64,000 bases of DNA from Anaerolineae bacterium (GTDB lineage: Bacteria; Chloroflexota; Anaerolineae; Anaerolineales; E44-bin32), in the NCBI GenBank assembly GCA_011174825.1, contig DUEZ01000067.1:20358-84357 (forward strand), in the 5' to 3' direction. Position numbers and translations under genes: made by a program. The notes beneath the pieces were generated by a model. The model saw nothing but the letters and a program-made list of their open reading frames with translations, was not told the origin of the DNA and did no database searches. This document shows, piece after piece, positions 1 to 8,721 of this stretch; position 1 is the first letter of the stretch; every line of letters starts with the position of its first letter.

Positions 1-231
1 ATCAACGGCATATGAAGGTTTCATTTGAGCTGTGTACTGTTATGGGGAATCTAACAATGCTTACTCTAAAAGGTATATAAAGATTGCTACAAAATCGTGT
101 CAACCTTCTATTGAGACCACCAAATACGTATAGAAAGCAATGTGGACCCGGAATTTCAAACGGGATGTTCAATACTCACTCATACGATGTTACAAACGGG
201 GATGGATTAAGGCCTTGAGGTGAACTTATGA

Positions 232-918
232 TCAATAGGTATCGATTGTGAATCGATAACCAACACCGGGGATCGTTTCAATGAAGCGCCCAATCTCGCC
301 ATCCGGTTCAACCTTGCGACGTAAACGGCTTATCAAGCCGCGTACAAGATCTTCATTTCCTTCACCAGTGTATCCCCAAACACGTTCGACTAGGATGTCC
401 ATTGGTACTACCTGTCCTCGGTTGGTCATTAGGGTGTATAGGAGCTGAAATTCAAGCCGTGTTAATCTTTTGGGGTTGTCTCCAACCAACGTTACGGTGC
501 GGTTGGAGGGATCCAAAACGATTTCATCCAATTCAAGCGTTGGCAACACGAAGCTCGGCACAGTGTTCGAACGTCTCATCATGGCAGTAACTTGAGCAGA
601 TAATTCTTGAGGAGACACCGGGTATCTTAAGACGGCGTCAGCGCCTCGAAATAACAAACTACAAAAGGTTTTTTCAGTGAGAGACTCGATCAGCATGAGT
701 AGTGGAACCTGTGAGTCCGCTCGCACTTCTTCAACCACCTTCTCTGGAACTTGACCTTCTTTAACGACGATGATCATGAGATCTGCGGGGTGGTCCGTCC
801 AACTCTCAAGAACCCTTTTATAGTCTGAGCTTATTGCAACGGCCAAACCTGCTTTTCTGAGAATGAAGCTCAAAATTTCCTTTTCATCTGCATCTTCAGA
901 AATGATGACAGCTTGCAT
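232..918 (-). CDS. OmpR-family response regulator with degenerate receiver
   Basis: DNA-binding transcription factor of 228 aa. Residues 1-115 have the length and pattern of a CheY-like receiver. The usual phosphoacceptor Asp is missing (the strand reads LMIIVVKEG) and the usual Lys-Pro near its end is YP. Residues ~125-225 are a clear winged-helix effector domain (RLTRLEFQLLYTL, VERVWGY, then RRKVEPDG and GVGYRF). The track starts at 966, but the ATG at 918 follows AGAGGAAG at good spacing on the minus strand, so I start there. No histidine kinase is adjacent. Family membership is firm; signalling independent of phosphorylation is an inference from the lost Asp. Half of a palindrome also found before the ferritin gene lies ~60 bp upstream. 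Confidence 0.85.
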   Translation of the reverse strand: MQAVIISEDADEKEILSFILRKAGLAVAISSDYKRVLESWTDHPADLMIIVVKEGQVPEKVVEEVRADSQVPLLMLIESLTEKTFCSLLFRGADAVLRYPVSPQELSAQVTAMMRRSNTVPSFVLPTLELDEIVLDPSNRTVTLVGDNPKRLTRLEFQLLYTLMTNRGQVVPMDILVERVWGYTGEGNEDLVRGLISRLRRKVEPDGEIGRFIETIPGVGYRFTIDTY

Positions 919-976
919 GTTTCTTCCTCTACAACGAATTGTGCTACCTGTCGAGAATCTATCCACAATAATACTT

Positions 977-995
977 CATTATGGATAATTGTTAG
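977..995. promoter_or_regulatory. Half-site shared with the ferritin operator
   Basis: CATTATGGATAATTGTTAG upstream of the response regulator nearly matches, on the opposite strand, the palindromic element upstream of ferritin (58781-58803). Only one arm is conserved here. It may be a binding site of the same regulator; no regulator is identified. Confidence 0.35.
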
Positions 996-1132
996 TAGAG
1001 CGAAGATTCTGAGATTCATTTTCCAGGTTTTTCCAAATTGATGATTTATGTCACGTGAAGCGAATTTCTATCAACGATTCGAAATCGTGCAATGCGTACA
1101 ACTACTTAAAAGATGATCTCTCGCAAATGTGA

Positions 1133-1312
1133 TCAAGGAGCACGTCTCCTCCAGATCCTGGTAGCCTTCCGCTTCTCCGGCATTCTCTTATGAAGAGGCG
1201 CTACGACCTTAAGACTCGCGCCGCAATACCAGCAACTCACCAGATTCCCAATCTTAACATGATCATCTAATCTGATTTTATGTTTGCAATGAGGACAAAA
1301 CCCAATAGACAT
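1133..1312 (-). CDS. Small zinc-ribbon protein (59 aa)
   Basis: Not in the ORF track because of its size. The minus strand reads MSIGFCPHCKHKIRLDDH..., with a perfect GGAGGTGATTCA ribosome binding site before the ATG. Four cysteines in two CxxC knuckles (CPHC at residues 6-9, CWYC at 27-30) form a rubredoxin/LysW-type zinc ribbon. The tail is strongly basic (KRMPEKRKATRIWRRR), which would suit nucleic-acid binding. That is the opposite charge to the acidic LysW-like protein 370 bp upstream. The ribbon fold is well supported by the cysteines and RBS; the function is unknown. Confidence 0.7.
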   Translation of the reverse strand: MSIGFCPHCKHKIRLDDHVKIGNLVSCWYCGASLKVVAPLHKRMPEKRKATRIWRRRAP

Positions 1313-1678
1313 TGAATCACCTCCGCCAAGTAAAATTCAGAGCCTCCTGTAATTGAAGCGTTGTCACTCATAGCGCCTGTTGCAGATCGGATAGATACCC
1401 GTTGCCCGAACAGAAGCCTACGTTCAGCCTCGTCGAGCGATATGGCGCAGTTTGGATGGATCTCGCAGGGGTTCTGCATGGAACCCTTGAGAGGTCACTC
1501 ATTGATTATTGTGTTAAACATCCATAGCAGTTGAGTTATAAATCGCTTTCGACAACGAAACAGATCGATTGCCATGTTACATCCGACAATCCCATCATAG
1601 AATTGATGGGATTGTCTTTTCGTCTATTCGGGATTGTGTATTTATGGGTGGTTACCTCAAGAAGGTGAATGATAAGGA
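1313..1678. other. Intergenic stretch with an orphan hairpin
   Basis: No convincing gene. A 70-aa minus-strand ORF (1267-1479) overlaps the RBS and start of the zinc-ribbon gene and has no RBS of its own. At 1585-1616 lies a perfect 13-bp stem (GACAATCCCATCA and its complement, 6-nt loop) followed by TTTT on the + strand. It resembles an intrinsic terminator for a + strand transcript, yet no + strand gene precedes it. Confidence 0.5.
1585..1620 (+). terminator. Orphan terminator-like hairpin
   Basis: Perfect 13-bp stem, 6-nt loop, then TTTT. On the + strand it has the form of a rho-independent terminator, but all genes on both sides are on the minus strand. Confidence 0.45.
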
Positions 1679-1870
1679 CTATCCTTCGTACTCGGCCTCC
1701 TCTTCCTCCCAGTATTCCTCATCTTCCTCGTAAATCCAATCGAGTTCTATCGGGGACAATCCGATGATATGAAGACCCGCCCAACAGCTTTGGCAGGTTA
1801 CCTTTTGTCCTTCATGAGGATTTTCCCCAACATTAATCTTGGAATCACATTCGGGGCAATGTCCATACAT
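1679..1870 (-). CDS. LysW-like acidic zinc-ribbon protein
   Basis: 63 aa. Residues 1-40 contain CPEC and CQSC knuckles and the LysW-like pattern VTCQSCWAGLHIIGL. The tail is extremely acidic (WIYEEDEEYWEEEEAEYEG). LysW is the amino-group carrier of lysine/arginine biosynthesis, loaded by LysX/ArgX on a C-terminal Glu within a conserved EDWGE end. Here the chain ends in Gly and that motif is absent, so carrier activity is doubtful. An RBS (GGAGGTGATAG) precedes the ATG at ideal spacing. No LysX, LysY or LysZ gene is nearby, so this is an orphan. Confidence 0.75.
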   Translation of the reverse strand: MYGHCPECDSKINVGENPHEGQKVTCQSCWAGLHIIGLSPIELDWIYEEDEEYWEEEEAEYEG

Positions 1871-1909
1871 CTATCACCTCCTAGGGTGAACGCAAATAAG
1901 AGTCGCATT

Positions 1910-2206
1910 TTATCGATATTTTTTACATCCCGCACATTGAAAAGGCGTGTGATTTTCATCTAAATGATGTACCAAAAGGGGAGTACGATTTCCTGTTTCA
2001 GGAAATAAGCATTGCGATAGTATCGCACTTTCTTCTGCTTCATAGCTGGTCTCTTCGTCAGAACCGGGCTTGAAAAGGGTCATTACGAATAAACCGTCAG
2101 AGAATAAATAGCTGATTCGTTGGAGTACATTTTGATGCTGTATGCGATGTGACGTTAACAATGGATAGAAATTAGACTCATTATTCGACTGGATTGTCTG
2201 TTTCAA
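1910..2206 (-). CDS. Hypothetical protein, possibly real
   Basis: 98 aa, family not recognised. It ends 40 bp before the LysW-like gene on the same strand, which would fit an operon, and its C-terminus has a single CxxC (CAGC). There is no clear ribosome binding site at the ATG and no strong sequence pattern, so this may be a chance ORF. Confidence 0.3.
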   Translation of the reverse strand: MKQTIQSNNESNFYPLLTSHRIQHQNVLQRISYLFSDGLFVMTLFKPGSDEETSYEAEESAILSQCLFPETGNRTPLLVHHLDENHTPFQCAGCKKYR

Positions 2207-2543
2207 GCGTTATAAAAAGACTGACAACAAATCAGACATTCACTCCTGGTGCTGAGCGAGGAAACTTTGGCTGTCGACAAGACAATCCTCAATTCACACC
2301 TAACGGCTTTTCCACGGCTTTAATAGCACATCCTTCGCTCTGCTATGGCTTTAAGAGAACATCTTAACTGTTCTTACGTTGAGGTGAAATATATTTATTC
2401 TGATTAGCCAAGAGATGATTGATCTTCCGTGCCTGATGAATCTACCCAGCCAGTGGGCTGGCTCAGTACCTGGGATCAAATCAGATCAAGATCAAATAAA
2501 TATACGTAACCATAAAGTAGTCCTGAAGGAGGACAAATAAGTC
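2207..2543. other. Intergenic region upstream of the PA14 gene
   Basis: A/T-rich, with no gene seen. It holds a short palindrome (CCAGCCAGTGGGCTGG, near 2448) and the GAAGGAGG ribosome binding site of the next gene. Confidence 0.5.
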
Positions 2544-5339
2544 ATGAAAACACAACGCTTTAGAATCATCATCCCGATCTTTGTGATCGGTTTGCTCGGT
2601 GTGATGCTCGTGTTGGGCATGATTGCGTTAATGATGAGAGGCATCCCAGATGGTTGGTTGTCCTTTCTACAACGCTCCCAAGACACATCGCCACAGCCGG
2701 TGAGCACCCCGACAGTCGCACCTGGCTCGATCGTAGGCTACATATGGCACGATCTATGTGCCTCGTGGTCTGAAGGCGAGTCGCCTCTTGCTGAAGCTGC
2801 TGAGGGATGTGTCCCAGCGAACGCCAGCACGGGGTATCTGGCCAACGGCGTTCTTGAGGCGGGTGAGCCAGGCATCTCCGGTATTACGGTCAATCTGGGG
2901 ATCGGAGCTTGTCCTTCGGTTGACCTAACGAGCGCTATAAGCAACATGGATGGAGCCTATTTATTCCCCAATCTCGAGCCGGGAACATACTGTGTTTCGA
3001 TCGATCCCACCGCTTCTCAAAACTCGATTTTGCAGCCAGGAAGCTGGACCTACCCAGTTCCAATGGGTGGTTTATCGGCTGTGACGGTAACTATTGGGGA
3101 AGGTGAGATCAGGCGCGATATTAACTTTGGGTGGGATTTTCTATACCTTCCCATTTTACCGACGCCTGAGCCAAGCCCGACCCCAGTTCCCACACCGATC
3201 CCGACCGGTATTTCATGTTTGAATCGGGCGACCTTTGTGCAAGATGTCACCATTCCAGACAACACCAATATCCAACCCGGCAAGGCTTTCGAGAAAGTTT
3301 GGCGATTGCGGAACAATGGCACATGCACCTGGACCACAGCCTATAATCTCGTTTTCCACAGCGGCCACTCCATGGGTGCGCTTGCTTCGGTCCCCATGCC
3401 TTCTGAAGTCGCTCCAGGGAAAACCGTGGACTTAAAGGTCAATATGGTTGCGCCTATGACCAATGGAACCTACCGCAGCAATTGGATGTTGGCAAACCCA
3501 ACAGGTGCGCTCTTTGGTATCGGGGAAAATGGCGATAAATTCTTTTGGGTGCAGATCGTCGTCGGTCCTCAAGGTGCAGGTGGGCCATTGAGTTGGCGCG
3601 GCGAGTACTTTGACAACCGGAGCCTAACGGGAACACCCGATCTGGTCCGCTACGATGCTCTGATCGACTTCGACTGGAAGAGTAATTCTCCGGCATCTGT
3701 ACTGTCTGCGGACAACTTCTCCATACGCTGGACGACAAAGGCCGAATTCGAAGCGGCAACCTATCGCTTCCGTGTCTTGATGGATGACGGAGCCCGGCTA
3801 TATGTTGACGATAAGCTTGTGCTGGACTCCTGGAAGGATGGTGCGGTGCGGGAAGTTGCTGTTGAGGTTGCAATAGCCAAAGGCACCCACTCACTGCGGC
3901 TGGAATATTATGAACACACGAACGACGCCCGCATCCGACTCACTTGGGAGAAAGTCTCCTCTCCATCTTTCCCTGAATGGACCGGGGCATATTGGAACAA
4001 CCTTAGCTTAAGCGGAAATCCCGTGTTGGTCCGCAACGACGAAGTGATCGATTTCAATTGGAGGAATGACTCGCCTGCGATAGGGATCCCTGTCGATAAC
4101 TTCTCGATCCGCTGGACGCGTACGGTAAGGTTTGACGCTGGGATCTATCACTTTCGAGTCCGCATGGATGACGGTGCACGGCTTTGGATTGATGACAAAC
4201 TTGTCGTCGATGAATGGAAGGACGGCACCAACCGTGTGGCTGAGCTGGATCTCTGGATGTCAGAAGGTAAGCATGATTTGAGGTTAGAGTACTACGAACA
4301 TAGTGGCGAGGCCCGTGTAAGCCTGAGGTGGACCAAGCTTGAAACTGCGACTTATTCAGCTTGGAAGGGTGAGTATTGGTTTACCCCCGGATTGGATAGC
4401 CGTTGGGCATTGGTGCGCGATGATCAGGTGATCAACTTCAATTGGGGCAACAAATCCCCGGCGGTAGGTATCCCTAGCGATGGGTTCTCTGCCCGGTGGA
4501 GCCGTAGTGTGGCATTCGAACCCGGTACGTATCGCTTCTTTGCCAGAGCCGATGATGGGATTCGCGTTTATTTGGATGGCAATCTCCTCATCAACGAGTG
4601 GCACTTGAGTGGAGGCGCCGAGGTCTATACCACAGATGTGACCTTGACTGGATCGCATCAACTGAAGGTTGAGTACTATGAGCACACCGGTAGAGCGCTG
4701 GTCGAGTTTGGGTGGGAACGCATCGCCGCTACACCTACACCTACAAGTACACCCACTTCGACTACGACAGCTACATCGACCCCCACGCCTACTCAGGTAG
4801 CCACATCGACTCCCACACCTACACCAACATCCACTCCGGGAGCCGTCGTAGTCTATAGTTTTATCGATCATATCTGTGATGCGGATTGGGAGGACAATAC
4901 GGGTGATCTTCCCTGCCCGAGCATGGGGGATGACTTGCGAGGAACAATCTATATCCTTGAGAACCCTGTCTTGGAGAATGGAACCCGACCGAACGAATCG
5001 GTGCTTGCCATGCGACCGGAAATGGTGCAACCCGGTTGGATTAAAGGTTTCTTCCCAATCTTCCATGTACAAGAGGGTGATCGTTTTCGAGCCACCATTG
5101 GCTGCCTTGATGAACAATCCGCATGCGATGTAGATTTCGATCTGAATATCCGAGTGGATAGCGGTCCAGTTCAGTCCCTGGGAGCATGGAAGGAAAGTTA
5201 CGACGGTAAGATCAGTGAGATTAACATCGATCTTACACCGCTTGCAGGTAAATCAGTGGCTTTCATCTTCGAGCTCCACGGCGAGATCGCTTCCTTTCAG
5301 AATCTCGCATTTTGGCTCCGACCAAGCATTTGGCGCTGA
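2544..5339 (+). CDS. Large secreted protein: SdrD-B, NBR1-like and three PA14 domains
   Basis: 931 aa, with an N-terminal membrane anchor or signal (residues ~9-31). Then come an SdrD B-like fold (~60-200, GISGITVNLG, MDGAYLFPNLEPGTYCVSI), a Pro-rich spacer, an NBR1-type Ig-like domain (~224-340, WRLRNNGTCTWT), three tandem PA14 domains (starting ~350, ~478 and ~606, each with RxxxDDGxRLxxD), a Thr/Pro linker (~734-770) and a C-terminal domain of ~155 aa. PA14 domains usually bind carbohydrate, so an extracellular or surface role is likely. GAAGGAGG 11 bp upstream supports the start. The last ~60 residues recur as a degraded copy at 10066-10251. Domain calls are good; the ligand is unknown. 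Confidence 0.85.
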   Translation: MKTQRFRIIIPIFVIGLLGVMLVLGMIALMMRGIPDGWLSFLQRSQDTSPQPVSTPTVAPGSIVGYIWHDLCASWSEGESPLAEAAEGCVPANASTGYLANGVLEAGEPGISGITVNLGIGACPSVDLTSAISNMDGAYLFPNLEPGTYCVSIDPTASQNSILQPGSWTYPVPMGGLSAVTVTIGEGEIRRDINFGWDFLYLPILPTPEPSPTPVPTPIPTGISCLNRATFVQDVTIPDNTNIQPGKAFEKVWRLRNNGTCTWTTAYNLVFHSGHSMGALASVPMPSEVAPGKTVDLKVNMVAPMTNGTYRSNWMLANPTGALFGIGENGDKFFWVQIVVGPQGAGGPLSWRGEYFDNRSLTGTPDLVRYDALIDFDWKSNSPASVLSADNFSIRWTTKAEFEAATYRFRVLMDDGARLYVDDKLVLDSWKDGAVREVAVEVAIAKGTHSLRLEYYEHTNDARIRLTWEKVSSPSFPEWTGAYWNNLSLSGNPVLVRNDEVIDFNWRNDSPAIGIPVDNFSIRWTRTVRFDAGIYHFRVRMDDGARLWIDDKLVVDEWKDGTNRVAELDLWMSEGKHDLRLEYYEHSGEARVSLRWTKLETATYSAWKGEYWFTPGLDSRWALVRDDQVINFNWGNKSPAVGIPSDGFSARWSRSVAFEPGTYRFFARADDGIRVYLDGNLLINEWHLSGGAEVYTTDVTLTGSHQLKVEYYEHTGRALVEFGWERIAATPTPTSTPTSTTTATSTPTPTQVATSTPTPTPTSTPGAVVVYSFIDHICDADWEDNTGDLPCPSMGDDLRGTIYILENPVLENGTRPNESVLAMRPEMVQPGWIKGFFPIFHVQEGDRFRATIGCLDEQSACDVDFDLNIRVDSGPVQSLGAWKESYDGKISEINIDLTPLAGKSVAFIFELHGEIASFQNLAFWLRPSIWR

Positions 5340-5590
5340 AAGCTTTCAAGCACCTTAGCTGCTGGAGATGAGTGTACTGACAATACGAGGGGCCTCTTGA
5401 GGAGAAGACAACTCCCCCCTAGAGACCCCTCCTCCTTGTCTGCAAGCCCTGCATTTAGAGGGGGGATCTTGGAAGTACTTGAAGATGTCATTAAAACGGA
5501 CTTTAACCACCATCCAATTGAACAAGGAAAGACACAAATAGAAAAGGGGTACCAGCATGGCACAAATTGAACTTACATCCGACGCAATGC
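5160..5590. repeat. Segmental duplication, intact copy
   Basis: The end of the PA14 gene, the intergenic region and the start of the Yip1 gene. It matches 10066-10490 collinearly: shared LAGKSVAFIFE...SIWR coding end, GAGGGG-type hairpin, GAACAAGGAAAGA and ATGGCACAAAT. See the findings. Confidence 0.8.
5387..5431 (+). terminator. Conserved long hairpin between PA14 and Yip1 genes
   Basis: GAGGGGCCTCTTGAGGAGA pairs with CTCCCCCCTAGAGACCCCTC around an AGACAA loop, with some mismatches. The same hairpin is better paired in the duplicate at 10299-10343. No T-run follows, so it may be an mRNA-stability or attenuation hairpin rather than a terminator. Confidence 0.4.
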
Positions 5591-6348
5591 AATCCCTTCC
5601 AAGGATCCGCTTTGATTGGATATTCTCGATACTTATCAAGCCCAAGACGACATTTGAAAAGATTCTCACGCTAGAGAACGGTGTCTGGTTCTTACCGCTT
5701 ACTCTCTTGACTGTAAGCGCGGTGCTTCTCGTTATAGCAACGGCTCACGTCTCAATCGAAGCAGGACTGCCGGTCGACCAGACATTACCGCCCAACTTCG
5801 AATATTTTCCCCCTCAAAGTCAGGATCAAATTCGTCAGGCGATGGAGGTTGTCAATGGGCCGATCTTTCGTTATCTCTTTCCCGCGATTATCACCACGGC
5901 CCGGGTCTGGCTTGGATGGTTGATCGTCGCCTCGGGGTTGCACTTTGTACTGACGCTGATGGGCGGTCGGGGCTCAAATCGATCCGTGATGAACATGACA
6001 GCTTGGGCAGGCTTGCCGTTCGCCTTACGAGATCTCCTGCGCATCGCTTATGTCCTTATCACACAACAGAGCATCATGTATCCAGGTTTGTCGGGCTTTG
6101 CGCCCTCCAACCAGGTAAGCATCCTTACCAGTGGATACGCTGAATTGCTCAGCCTGATCGATGTCTATTGGTTTTGGCACGTGATCTTACTGTTTGTCGT
6201 CGTAAAAACATATCGCGATCTGACACTACGCAAGGGGGTCGTGGCTGTACTGATCATCCAGATCGCTGCGCTGTTGATCCAGATCGTGCCCGGATTACTA
6301 AGTCAGCAGCTGGTTGGTCTTAGCATCATCCAGCCGTTCTTCTTCTAA
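5557..6348 (+). CDS. Yip1-domain integral membrane protein
   Basis: 263 aa with about five hydrophobic segments (VWFLPLTLLTVSAVLLVIA near 46, later ones in LHFVLTLMGG, VILLFVVVKTY and VAVLIIQIAALLIQIV). The opening FDWIFSILIKPKTTFEKIL is typical of bacterial Yip1 proteins. It is the first gene of a compact operon with an ABC ATPase (4 bp downstream), a CARDB protein and a MacB-type permease. Its role in the transporter is unknown. The first codons are duplicated at 10467, where the reading frame is broken. Confidence 0.8.
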   Translation: MAQIELTSDAMQSLPRIRFDWIFSILIKPKTTFEKILTLENGVWFLPLTLLTVSAVLLVIATAHVSIEAGLPVDQTLPPNFEYFPPQSQDQIRQAMEVVNGPIFRYLFPAIITTARVWLGWLIVASGLHFVLTLMGGRGSNRSVMNMTAWAGLPFALRDLLRIAYVLITQQSIMYPGLSGFAPSNQVSILTSGYAELLSLIDVYWFWHVILLFVVVKTYRDLTLRKGVVAVLIIQIAALLIQIVPGLLSQQLVGLSIIQPFFF

Positions 6349-6352
6349 TATC

Positions 6353-7081
6353 ATGAACAGCCATCCTGTGCGAATTGCAGGCCTTCAAAAAACTTACCCC
6401 ATGGGGCACCTGAAGGTGCACGCATTGAAGGGTGTTGATTTGGACATCCCGTCCAACAGTTTCGTCGCCATTTTGGGACCATCAGGCTCCGGGAAAAGTA
6501 CCCTGCTTCACCTGCTCGGAGGTCTCGATCGGCCAACCGCAGGCAGCATTCAGATAAACGGTAAGAAACTTGAGGAGATAGACGAAAATGCATTGGCTTT
6601 CTATCGCAGGACATCGGTGGGATTCGTTTTTCAGTCCTTCAACTTGATCCCAAGCATGACCACCTTAGAAAATGTTGCTTTCCCTCTACGGTTTTGTTCA
6701 GTTCCACGTCGAGAGCGAGAGCGGCGTGCGATGGAAGTGCTCGAACAAGTTGGCTTAGGCGATCGCATTCACCACCGTCCCACGGAGCTCTCAGGAGGGC
6801 AACAGCAACGTGCGGCCATTTCGCGTGCATTAATCAACCAACCGGAGCTTATCCTGGCAGATGAGCCCACAGGCAACCTGGATACCCAGAGCGGGCTGCA
6901 GATCCTACAGCTCCTCAATGATCTACACCAGCAGGGCCGAACGGTGCTCGTTGTGAGCCATGACCCACGTGTAACAGGCTTTGCCACACACATTACATAC
7001 CTGCTCGATGGTCGGAATATCGAGCAGGAGGAATACAACACCGCCGTCTTACAAACTCAAACGGAGAAATCTTCCCAATGA
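6353..7081 (+). CDS. ABC transporter ATP-binding protein, LolD/MacB type
   Basis: 242 aa from the ATG at 6353, just after the Yip1 stop; the track's 6314 start lies inside the previous gene. Walker A GPSGSGKST, Q-loop VFQSFNLIPSMT, signature LSGGQQQR, Walker B LILADEPTGNLD and a switch His in VVSHD are all intact. This is the LolD/MacB class, which powers FtsX-fold permeases. Its stop overlaps the ATG of the CARDB gene (ATGA), so translation is probably coupled. The partner permease is at 8718. Confidence 0.92.
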   Translation: MNSHPVRIAGLQKTYPMGHLKVHALKGVDLDIPSNSFVAILGPSGSGKSTLLHLLGGLDRPTAGSIQINGKKLEEIDENALAFYRRTSVGFVFQSFNLIPSMTTLENVAFPLRFCSVPRRERERRAMEVLEQVGLGDRIHHRPTELSGGQQQRAAISRALINQPELILADEPTGNLDTQSGLQILQLLNDLHQQGRTVLVVSHDPRVTGFATHITYLLDGRNIEQEEYNTAVLQTQTEKSSQ

Positions 7082-8721
7082 AAACTAATCCCAACCTACG
7101 TTTTTTCTTCGCCATACCAGTCATATTCCTTGGCATCTGGTCCTTTGTGGGAAGTGAGGCTACGCTGGTTTTAGCCGCGCCTGAATCCCAGGAATATTCT
7201 AAGACAGGGATGCTCAGCGAAGTGTCGGAAACACCAACGCCAACCCCCACATCATCACCCACTGTGATAGCAACACCTAGCGAAACACTGGAGACCCCAA
7301 CGCCAACCTACTCTCCAACGCCTCCAGTCTACGCCCGCCCACAGATTATCTTGGTGAACTATTACATCGGATCTGGTATTGCATATCCTGGCCGTGACTT
7401 TACCCTCAAATTTCAACTGCGAAATGAGGGACGGAGCAAAGCGCGCAACATCGTCATTACCTTTGCCACCGGTGATTTCATCCCGCGCAAGAATGGGGGC
7501 ATGATTGTGGCTGGCACAATCTCACCAGATGCCTCTACAACCTATGAACAGCCCTTGACCGCTAGCAATAATTTACAGGGGAGTTCGATGGGTGTACTTT
7601 CGATGCAGGTGAGCTATACCGATGATCTCGGTACGAGCTTCAGTGATGGTTTCTCTCTCGGTATCACGCTTTCCAGTACAATGGGAACCAGTTCAAGTCC
7701 CATCATCTCAAGCTCTCGGACACCTACACCAACACCAGCAGCACCTCCCCAATTGCTCATTTTGAGCTACGAGACCGACGAGCAGGTCCTTAAACCAGGC
7801 ACTCAATTTGTGCTCTCCATGGAGGTATTCAATGTCGGTGGTAGTACCGCGCGCCGCGTGACGATGGTCATGGGCGGAGGCACATCCGTCGCAGGATCCG
7901 GGTCGAATGAATCATCCGGGAACAGTTCAGGTGGTGGACTTTCCGGAGGGAGTGGTGATTACAATAGCTTCGCCCCGATCGGGTCGTCCAATGTCCAATT
8001 TCTTGGAGACCTGTCAGCACAGGGTACCCTGACTGCGACCCAGCGCTTGATCGTAAACAACAGTACAAAACCCGGTGCTTACCCGGTCAGATTTTCGTTC
8101 CTCTACGCCGATGACAAAGGGAAAAATCTGGCTGATGATCAGGTAATCACATTGCTGGTCGTCTCTCCACCCATTCTCGACATCAGCCTCTACCGCCCTG
8201 CGGATCCATTTTTTGTGGGTCAGCCGGGGATCCTGCCACTCCAAATCGTAAACCTCGATCGTAACAGCATCATGCTCGTCGGAAAGCTAGAGGTGATGGC
8301 TGCTGGCGCACAATTGGAAAACAACAGCTCATCGATCGGCTATCTGGATCCTGGGGGGTTCTTCACCCTCGATCCGCTGGTGATCCCCTCTCAGCCAGGA
8401 CCCTTGACGATCGTCATCAGGATTGATTATCTGGACGATTTCAATCAGCCGCAGACCATACAGCGAGAGATGATCGTGGAGGTCATGGAGAGTCCTGTGC
8501 CTGAGATTTCGTCCGATGAGCTGGGCGGGGTGGATAGCGCGCCTTTGCCAACTCAGGAAGAAACCCTCGGGCAGAAAATCAAGCGATTTCTGTTAGGTTT
8601 TCTTGGCCTCGATAGCGGCTCAGGAGTGGTTGGGGATTACACGACTCCGCCACCATTCGAGGAGATGCATGAGGAAATTGGACCGCTTGGTTTAGAGACG
8701 AAGGATGTGGGTAGAACATGA
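7078..8721 (+). CDS. Secreted CARDB-repeat protein in a MacB-type ABC operon
   Basis: 547 aa. A signal peptide (FFFAIPVIFLGIWSFVG) is followed by a Thr/Pro linker (~47-85), then three CARDB/Ig-like modules (~88-205, ~224-360, ~365-475; for example FTLKFQLRNEGRSKARNIVI) and a short amphipathic tail (KIKRFLLGFLGL). It starts and ends in ATGA overlaps between the ATPase and permease genes, so it belongs to the transporter. It sits where MacA-like adaptors usually sit but has no lipoyl or hairpin domain. A role as an extracytoplasmic partner is inferred. Confidence 0.8.
   Translation: MKTNPNLRFFFAIPVIFLGIWSFVGSEATLVLAAPESQEYSKTGMLSEVSETPTPTPTSSPTVIATPSETLETPTPTYSPTPPVYARPQIILVNYYIGSGIAYPGRDFTLKFQLRNEGRSKARNIVITFATGDFIPRKNGGMIVAGTISPDASTTYEQPLTASNNLQGSSMGVLSMQVSYTDDLGTSFSDGFSLGITLSSTMGTSSSPIISSSRTPTPTPAAPPQLLILSYETDEQVLKPGTQFVLSMEVFNVGGSTARRVTMVMGGGTSVAGSGSNESSGNSSGGGLSGGSGDYNSFAPIGSSNVQFLGDLSAQGTLTATQRLIVNNSTKPGAYPVRFSFLYADDKGKNLADDQVITLLVVSPPILDISLYRPADPFFVGQPGILPLQIVNLDRNSIMLVGKLEVMAAGAQLENNSSSIGYLDPGGFFTLDPLVIPSQPGPLTIVIRIDYLDDFNQPQTIQREMIVEVMESPVPEISSDELGGVDSAPLPTQEETLGQKIKRFLLGFLGLDSGSGVVGDYTTPPPFEEMHEEIGPLGLETKDVGRT

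Noticed and set aside
1267-1479. 70-aa minus-strand ORF
   Set aside because: No RBS, no recognisable pattern, and it overlaps the RBS and start of the better supported 59-aa zinc-ribbon gene.
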